Positions 63,015-64,000 of a stretch of DNA of 64,000 nt are shown piece after piece. Position numbers and translations under genes: made by a program. Below the pieces are notes generated by a model that worked only from the letters and a program-made list of their open reading frames with translations, did not search any database and had not been told where the DNA came from. Each line of letters starts with the position of its first letter. The stretch's first letter is position 1. Location of the stretch: positions 5,208,001-5,272,000 of the forward strand of contig NZ_CP114014.1 in the NCBI RefSeq assembly GCF_040581415.1, read 5' to 3'. This stretch comes from Paraconexibacter sp040581415 (GTDB lineage: Bacteria > Actinomycetota > Thermoleophilia > Solirubrobacterales > Solirubrobacteraceae).

Positions 63015-64000
63015 TCAGCGATGACGCGGAATCACCGCGAACGACAGCTGCTGCGCCTGCACCGGGCCGGCGGAGCCGTGCGCGGCGACCACGAGGACGT
63101 AGCGACCGAGGCGCAGCCGGCGCAGCGCCGCCGCGGGGATCTTCACGGCGTTCGGCCCGGCGGTACCGCTCGCGCGGAAGCTCGCCACCGTGCCGCCGCC
63201 GGCGCGCCGCACCGTGAGCAGCAGCTGCGCCGGCGTGTCGAGGACGAGCCGGACCCGCGGGACCCGGACCCGGAGCCGCGAGCTGGACTCCAGCAGGGGC
63301 GGGAACTGGACCGCCGCAACGGTCGTGGTGGCGGGCCGGCCGACCGTCAGCCGCGCCGGAGGGGACGCGATCCCCTCGGCGCCACCCTCCGTCTGCCTGA
63401 CCCGGACGGTGTGGGCGCCCGGCCGCAGCAGCGGCCGCCACGTCGCCGCCCGGCACGGCACGGCCGGCCCGCCGTCCAGCGCACAGGCGAACGTCGTCGC
63501 AGGGTCCCGGCCGTCTGCGTCCCCGACCGCGACCGCGACCCGGGCTGCCCCGAGCGCGGGCGGCGCGGCCCACGCGTCGAGTCCGATCGACCGGTCGACG
63601 CGCGACGGCGTCGGGTCGGCGTTCCCGGCGCGATCGACCGCGCGCACCAGCGTCGTCCCCGCGGGCAGCGCATCGCCGTTCGCGCACGGCGCCCACGCCG
63701 ACGGCGGCGGCCCGCCGGACGCCGCTCCGGTCGCGCACTCGAAGCCCGCGCTCGCGTCGTCGGATCCCACGGCCAGGATCGAGCCCACGTCGCCGCTGAG
63801 CCCGATGACCGCGGCCGCCAGCGTGTCGGGGGCGGCGAGATCGACCGTGAACGACCACGTGCGCGGGGCGGCCTCCTGCCGGCCGAAGCGGTCCGTCGCC
63901 CGGACCTGGAGCGTGTGCGGTCCCGCCGGCAGGGCGATCGTGAGCGCCGGTGCGCACGGGACGTCCGTCGTCCCGTCGAGCAGGCAGCGGAACCGCGAGC
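63015..64000 (-). CDS. Ig-like repeat surface protein, C-terminal part (runs off the right edge)
   Basis: About 328 visible codons with no start inside the window; the reading frame is open to the edge. Three bacterial Ig-like or Big-type repeats are recognisable from the pattern C-x-D/G...C...LPxGxHxxxVRAxDxxG: FRCLLDG to VRATDRFG, FECATG to VRAVDRAG, and FACALDG to VRVRQTEGG, each with paired cysteines. The C-terminal domain (about 100 residues) is a beta sandwich (SRLRVRVPRVRLVLDTPAQLLLTVRRAGGG, LRLGRYVLVVAAHG). Likely an exported adhesive or structural surface protein. The N-terminus and signal peptide lie beyond position 64000. Confidence 0.75.
   Translation of the reverse strand, partial: SRFRCLLDGTTDVPCAPALTIALPAGPHTLQVRATDRFGRQEAAPRTWSFTVDLAAPDTLAAAVIGLSGDVGSILAVGSDDASAGFECATGAASGGPPPSAWAPCANGDALPAGTTLVRAVDRAGNADPTPSRVDRSIGLDAWAAPPALGAARVAVAVGDADGRDPATTFACALDGGPAVPCRAATWRPLLRPGAHTVRVRQTEGGAEGIASPPARLTVGRPATTTVAAVQFPPLLESSSRLRVRVPRVRLVLDTPAQLLLTVRRAGGGTVASFRASGTAGPNAVKIPAAALRRLRLGRYVLVVAAHGSAGPVQAQQLSFAVIPRHR

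Overview
The window is a very GC-rich, densely coded chromosomal segment, read here as a high-GC actinobacterium, possibly of the Thermoleophilia/Solirubrobacter-Patulibacter type. The pointers are a split methylmalonyl-CoA mutase, an acyl-CoA carboxylase with separate alpha, beta and epsilon-like subunits, a fused MoaD-MoaE, an APS-reductase sulfate pathway, and many start codons preceded at 6-13 nt by a TAnnnT box, which suggests leaderless mRNAs. The clade is an inference from gene content. No rRNA, tRNA, CRISPR array, transposase or phage gene was seen.

Layout. (1) 1-39862 is mostly a surface-glycan region: about a dozen glycosyltransferases (GT4, GT2, WecG-like), an O-antigen-ligase/TPR protein, a Wzm/Wzt exporter, a polyprenyl-phosphate sugar transferase, a UDP-glucuronate decarboxylase, and large membrane proteins of the glycan type. 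With them are exported hydrolases (a clan GH-A glycosidase, a GH10 xylanase, a ceramidase-like protein). A vapBC pair, two TetR genes (one here, one at 59688), an MpaB-type oxygenase, a PadR/HAAS pair and two methyltransferases are embedded in or beside it. (2) 39953-51462 is housekeeping: ferritin, GNAT, MoaD-MoaE, methylmalonyl-CoA mutase large subunit, epoxide-hydrolase-like enzyme, acyl-CoA carboxylase beta and epsilon-like subunits, ornithine-cyclodeaminase-family protein. (3) 51585-57162 is a sulfate-assimilation operon: sulfite reductase, APS reductase, TauE/SafE, CysD, CysN. (4) 57346-64000 holds a DUF2339 membrane protein with a divergent TetR regulator, the acyl-CoA carboxylase alpha subunit, a GNAT and a truncated Ig-like repeat protein.

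How it works together. The glycan genes supply activated sugars (UDP-xylose from UXS), initiate on a lipid carrier, assemble, polymerise or ligate, and export through Wzm/Wzt. Neighbouring genes commonly overlap by 4 nt, so several operons are translationally coupled. The carboxylase subunits and mutase fit propionyl-CoA to methylmalonyl-CoA to succinyl-CoA, although the genes are scattered over about 20 kb. The sulfur operon runs from sulfate to sulfide through APS, with no APS kinase.

The most unusual feature is a set of small (43-52 nt) palindromic elements of several unrelated sequence families. Copies lie between genes (16.5-17.1 kb, 27.4-27.6 kb, 57.2-57.3 kb), but others lie in frame inside linkers of a two-domain glycosyltransferase, a membrane glycosyltransferase, an SRPBCC-like protein and a DUF2339 protein. 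One element supplies the last codons and the stop of a methyltransferase gene. They look like mobile or formerly mobile palindromes that write new peptide into proteins.
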